Assembly (NCBI RefSeq): GCF_014305155.1
Contig: NZ_JACRUK010000006.1
Location: 57,460-121,459, forward strand
Length of the DNA stretch: 64,000 nucleotides
DNA from: Flavobacterium muglaense
GTDB lineage: Bacteria; Bacteroidota; Bacteroidia; Flavobacteriales; Flavobacteriaceae
Direction: 5' to 3'
Shown in pieces: positions 61,135 through 64,000 of this stretch. The translations under genes were made by a program, and so were the position numbers. Within the stretch, counting starts at the first letter, position 1. Each line of letters begins with the position of its first letter. A model generated the notes under the pieces. That model worked only from the letters and a program-made list of their open reading frames with translations. It was not told the DNA's origin and ran no database searches.

Positions 61135-63003
61135 TTAATGATATTGGTCTTCTTCAATTTCAAATTCGGCATCTTTTTCCCAAATTTCCATTTCGCAAGG
61201 TTTACAATTGAATTTCAGTTTGTATTCTAGTTCTCCTTGTTTTAAAACTAAAGGTTCTTTTAGTTTTTCTCCCATGGTTGCTTTCTGGTGAATTGGGCAT
61301 TTGCCTAGTTCATATTTAATGCAGTATTTGGTGGTCATCACGCGCGATTTTCCGGGGTCCCATTGCAATTCAAATGCTTGTTCGATTTCGGTAACGCCAT
61401 GCCTTTCGTAAAATTTCCGTGCTGTTTTGTTGGCGACATTGTGCATGAAATCCAACTTAGTTTCAGGATATGGGTGGGATGTTTTTACAATTTGATGCTC
61501 TTCACGGTAGTAATTGGCCAATCGAATTTCAGTTAGTTGTTCGAAAACCATTCTGCGCATCTCGTTGATTTTTGAAATTGGCATAAACCAGTTTTTGGTA
61601 AACATCACGTTAATTTCCTCCGCTTTATATGGAGTGAAGCCAGTTTTCGCCAATTGGGTTTTAATGTTCTCTTCCATAGAAAGTCCCGTTTTTGTTTCCT
61701 CTTTCGGGGTGTCCAATTTTACGGTACTCATATAACCATCTTCGTCAGTAGCGATTAACTCGAAGCCAGTTTCATTTTCAGTTAATAATAATGTTGTAGT
61801 AATTTTACGAATAGCACTGTCTTCACGTTCTACTAGTTTAATAAAAGCGGCATCATTGTTTCTATAGATAAAAGTACCTGCTTTAATTTCTTTAAAAACG
61901 TTTGGGTATGCCAAACCGTTTTCAGCTTTGTTTACGTAGATTCCTTCGGCTTCGTTTTGTTCATTTATAAAGCATAGGCCATCACCGTTGTTTAGCAATT
62001 CTCCGTTTTCAATTTGGTAAGCATTTCCAATGGTCTTAATCAGCTTACCAATGTATTGACCTTTTGATTTTGGGCTTTCCCAAGAACCAATTGCAGCATC
62101 TCTTCCGTTTACAAAATAGTCAGTATAGCCACGGTTGAAACTTTTATTCAAAGCCGAGTCGAATGAAAATGTGCAGGTTCCTGAAGAGGCTTTGGTGTAT
62201 TTGTCGCTTCCTTCTAAAAAGGCATCTAGTTTTTGACGCAAGTACGAAACATTATTTTTTACATAAACAATATCCTTTAGTCGTCCTTCAATTTTAAACG
62301 ATATAACTCCAGCTTCTACTAAATTAGGAATCTGATCGGATACGTCAAAATCTTTAATAGAAAGTAAGTGAGTGTTTTTGATTAGAGTGTCGCCGTTACC
62401 ATCAATCAAGTTGTAGGGCAAACGACAGTTTTGAGCACAGGATCCACGGTTAGCAGAGCGTTCACCATTAGCAACACTCATATAACAGTTTCCGCTAAAG
62501 GACACGCAAAGTGCTCCGGTAACAAAAAATTCTAGTTCGACATCACTAGCGGCGCTAATTTCTTTTATTTGATGTAAGTTTAGTTCACGAGCCAATACCA
62601 CACGCTTGATTCCAGCATCTTTCAAGAATTTAATCTTATCAGCATCACGGTTATTGGCTTGAGTACTCGCATGAATTACTATTGGAGGTAAGTCCATTTC
62701 CATGATCGCCATGTCTTGGACAATCAAGGCATCAACGCCAATATCATACAATTGATAAATCATTTTACGGCAATTCTCCAGCTCATTGTCATACAGAATG
62801 GTATTGATTACTACGAACACTTGGGCATGATACAAATGCGCATATTTTACTAAAGCGGCTACATCCTCTATAGAGTTTGTTGCATTTGAGCGTGCACCGT
62901 ACAAAGGTGCTCCGATGTAAACTGCATCAGCACCACTATTGATGGCTGCCATTCCATGTATTAAATCTTTGGCAGGAGCGAGTATCTCTATTTTTTTCTT
63001 CAT
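61135..63003 (-). CDS. U32-family peptidase (RlhA/YegQ-like)
   Basis: A 622-residue protein of the U32 family, whose better studied members act in RNA hydroxylation rather than proteolysis. It starts KIEILAPAKDLIHGMAAI, contains CYMSVANGERSANRGSCAQ with conserved Cys (Fe-S site), and continues into the extended U32 C-terminal region with CIKYELGKCPIHQ and CKPCEMEI. RNA modification is the best guess; peptidase action is possible. It converges on the HisC-like gene. Confidence 0.9.
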   Translation of the reverse strand: MKKKIEILAPAKDLIHGMAAINSGADAVYIGAPLYGARSNATNSIEDVAALVKYAHLYHAQVFVVINTILYDNELENCRKMIYQLYDIGVDALIVQDMAIMEMDLPPIVIHASTQANNRDADKIKFLKDAGIKRVVLARELNLHQIKEISAASDVELEFFVTGALCVSFSGNCYMSVANGERSANRGSCAQNCRLPYNLIDGNGDTLIKNTHLLSIKDFDVSDQIPNLVEAGVISFKIEGRLKDIVYVKNNVSYLRQKLDAFLEGSDKYTKASSGTCTFSFDSALNKSFNRGYTDYFVNGRDAAIGSWESPKSKGQYIGKLIKTIGNAYQIENGELLNNGDGLCFINEQNEAEGIYVNKAENGLAYPNVFKEIKAGTFIYRNNDAAFIKLVEREDSAIRKITTTLLLTENETGFELIATDEDGYMSTVKLDTPKEETKTGLSMEENIKTQLAKTGFTPYKAEEINVMFTKNWFMPISKINEMRRMVFEQLTEIRLANYYREEHQIVKTSHPYPETKLDFMHNVANKTARKFYERHGVTEIEQAFELQWDPGKSRVMTTKYCIKYELGKCPIHQKATMGEKLKEPLVLKQGELEYKLKFNCKPCEMEIWEKDAEFEIEEDQYH

Positions 63004-63374
63004 CGAGTTGATGATAAATTATTTATTTTTAAAAATTTAAGGTTTTTTTGGGCTTTCGCCTAAAAAAGTCAACAAAGTTCTTATAAATAATCCAAGATTT
63101 CTAATTTGAAATGAGGTTTTTTTTGAGCTAAATGGCAAAAAAGTTTAAGACCAATTTTGTGACTTCAATTGTGCAAATTGCTTTTTTTTAAAATGGAGTA
63201 TGGTAAAAAAGAATTATTAACATTATTTAAAGTAAAAATCCATTGAGAAATTAAGTTCATTTAGCTTAATGAAACTTAATTTCTTAATGGTTTTTTGGGG
63301 TGTGAATGTGATTTATGTAAACTTATTTTTTGCGCTTTAGCACTATATTTTGAAAGGTTTTAATGCCTATGTAG
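63004..63374. other. 371-bp gap upstream of the U32 gene
   Basis: No gene. It contains palindromic element copy 2 (63240-63290) and AT-rich sequence. I see no clear U32 promoter. Confidence 0.7.
63240..63290. repeat. Palindromic element, copy 2
   Basis: CCATTGAGAAATTAAGTT / AACTTAATTTCTTAATGG, one mismatch in the arms, with a loop containing GCTTAATG as in copy 1 (59659-59706). The outer CC/GG extends the pairing. Confidence 0.85.
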
Positions 63375-63839
63375 CTATTTTTTCAACTTTGTACTAAGTA
63401 CAGATTTGGTACCTGGTTTTAAAAGTATTGTATTGTTTGTTTTGCCTTTTATAGTCATAGAAATAGCAGTGATTCCTAGTCCATATATGGTAATTGTGTC
63501 TTCCTCTTGTACGATATAAACATCAGTCAGGGTTGAGAATGCTACAGTAGTTTTGTCTATGTTGACGGTTTTGACATTAAATAAAAATGCTTTTTTATCT
63601 TTTGAAAGACTAGTCAGTTGGTCACCAGTTGCTTTAAACGGACAGTTGTTTTGTTTCCAGCCAGATAGTTCAGGTGATTTGTTGCCTTCGTTTATTCGTC
63701 GGTCAAAATTATCATAAGGGTACAGCACTGTAAGGAAACTAAAGTTAGTTTGGTTTTCCTTATTTACAACGGTCCATTCCTTACCTCGTGATCCTGATTT
63801 TAGATTGCTATCAACGTCAGTCTGTGAAAAAACTTCCGT
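63375..63839 (-). pseudogene. C-terminal remnant of a probable polysaccharide lyase
   Basis: The frame runs from an in-frame TAA at 63840-63842 to a stop at 63375 and can only be the end of a gene. A GTG at 63728 is the first possible internal start. Typical lyase C-terminal sequences are KEWTVVNKENQTNFSFLTVL and YPYDNFDRR, followed by a beta-rich tail ending in VLSTKLKK. The closest family I can suggest is the heparinase II/III-like lyases. The N-terminal part is missing, and the IS element lies immediately upstream. Confidence 0.55.
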
Positions 63840-63898
63840 TTATTTCTTTCAAATATAACACTTAATACAATATAAAAGGAAGAAAAGTTGTATATTTA

Positions 63899-64000
63899 AT
63901 GATGCAACACATCACAGGAATACCGCGCAATCAGATGGTCTTTTCAAGTTTAGAAGACATGATTTTACCAGATAATCCAGTTCGTTTTGTAGACGCTTTT
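63899..64000 (+). mobile_element. IS1182-type transposase, N-terminal part (partial)
   Basis: ATGATG at 63899 opens a frame to the window end (34 codons): MMQHITGIPRNQMVFSSLED and MILPDNPVRFVDAF. This matches the start of IS1182-family DDE transposases, whose N-terminus has the pattern HITGxxR...DNPVRxxDAF. The left end of the IS would lie between about 63836 and 63899; terminal repeats cannot be fixed without the other end. Confidence 0.8.

Overview
The window looks like a chromosomal segment of a Flavobacterium or close relative (Bacteroidota, Flavobacteriia). The DNA is AT-rich. The few promoters that can be read have the Bacteroidota form TTG-N19/21-TAnnTTTG. There is a type IX secretion (type B sorting) protein, a FolK-deoxynucleoside kinase fusion, a Skp/Skp/BamA/UppS block and many Bacteroidota-type DUF families. 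All identifications come from reading the sequence and from family knowledge; no database search was run.

Layout. 1-8.5 kb is an envelope and cofactor block, mostly on the minus strand: murI, two OmpH/Skp chaperones, bamA, uppS, a DUF6089 barrel protein, NAD kinase and a CBS protein, with pdxJ divergent. 9.4-10.6 kb holds a hydrolase and a holin-like membrane protein. 10.7-18.5 kb is a copper-handling module, all on the plus strand: a Cys-rich exported protein, an HMA-DUF3347 protein, an HMA-AraC regulator, a second DUF3347 protein, a CopA P-type ATPase, a 45-residue His/Met-rich membrane protein and a multicopper oxidase that ends in a barrel-like domain. 18.7-23.7 kb has tRNA-Glu, a MOSC protein, a kinase-like phosphotransferase, small unknowns, a DUF2975/XRE pair and an MFS transporter. 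23.8-27.1 kb is an accessory stretch with a YefM-YoeB toxin-antitoxin pair whose TGTACA operator is visible, DUF3024 and unknown proteins, punctuated by dispersed repeats. 27.1-32.1 kb carries tig, clpP, clpX and serB. 32.3-46.9 kb carries GH3, DUF2797, AsmA-like, SppA, FolK-dNK, a T9SS lectin/Ig protein, an RNA methyltransferase, DUF1573 and mutS. 47.0-48.1 kb has tRNA-Gly, tRNA-Leu, a YegP-like protein and a low-complexity lipoprotein. 48.4-54.9 kb has waaA, a sugar aminotransferase, galE, fabD and a large unknown membrane protein. 55-63 kb has pirin, a Crp/DUF6370 pair, DUF983, an AraC regulator, purT, a Tat-exported HisC-like enzyme and a U32 peptidase. The right edge is a remnant of a probable polysaccharide lyase abutting the start of an IS1182-type transposase.

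The most notable items are: the copper module with its metal-domain regulator and fused oxidase-barrel; three copies of a ~100-nt structured dispersed repeat whose central hairpin varies in sequence but keeps pairing in two of the copies; a second palindromic repeat present twice; a 22-bp terminal-inverted-repeat element between copA and the oxidase; the conserved YefM operator; and the insertion-truncated lyase. Nothing here is clearly a wholly new defence or metabolic system.
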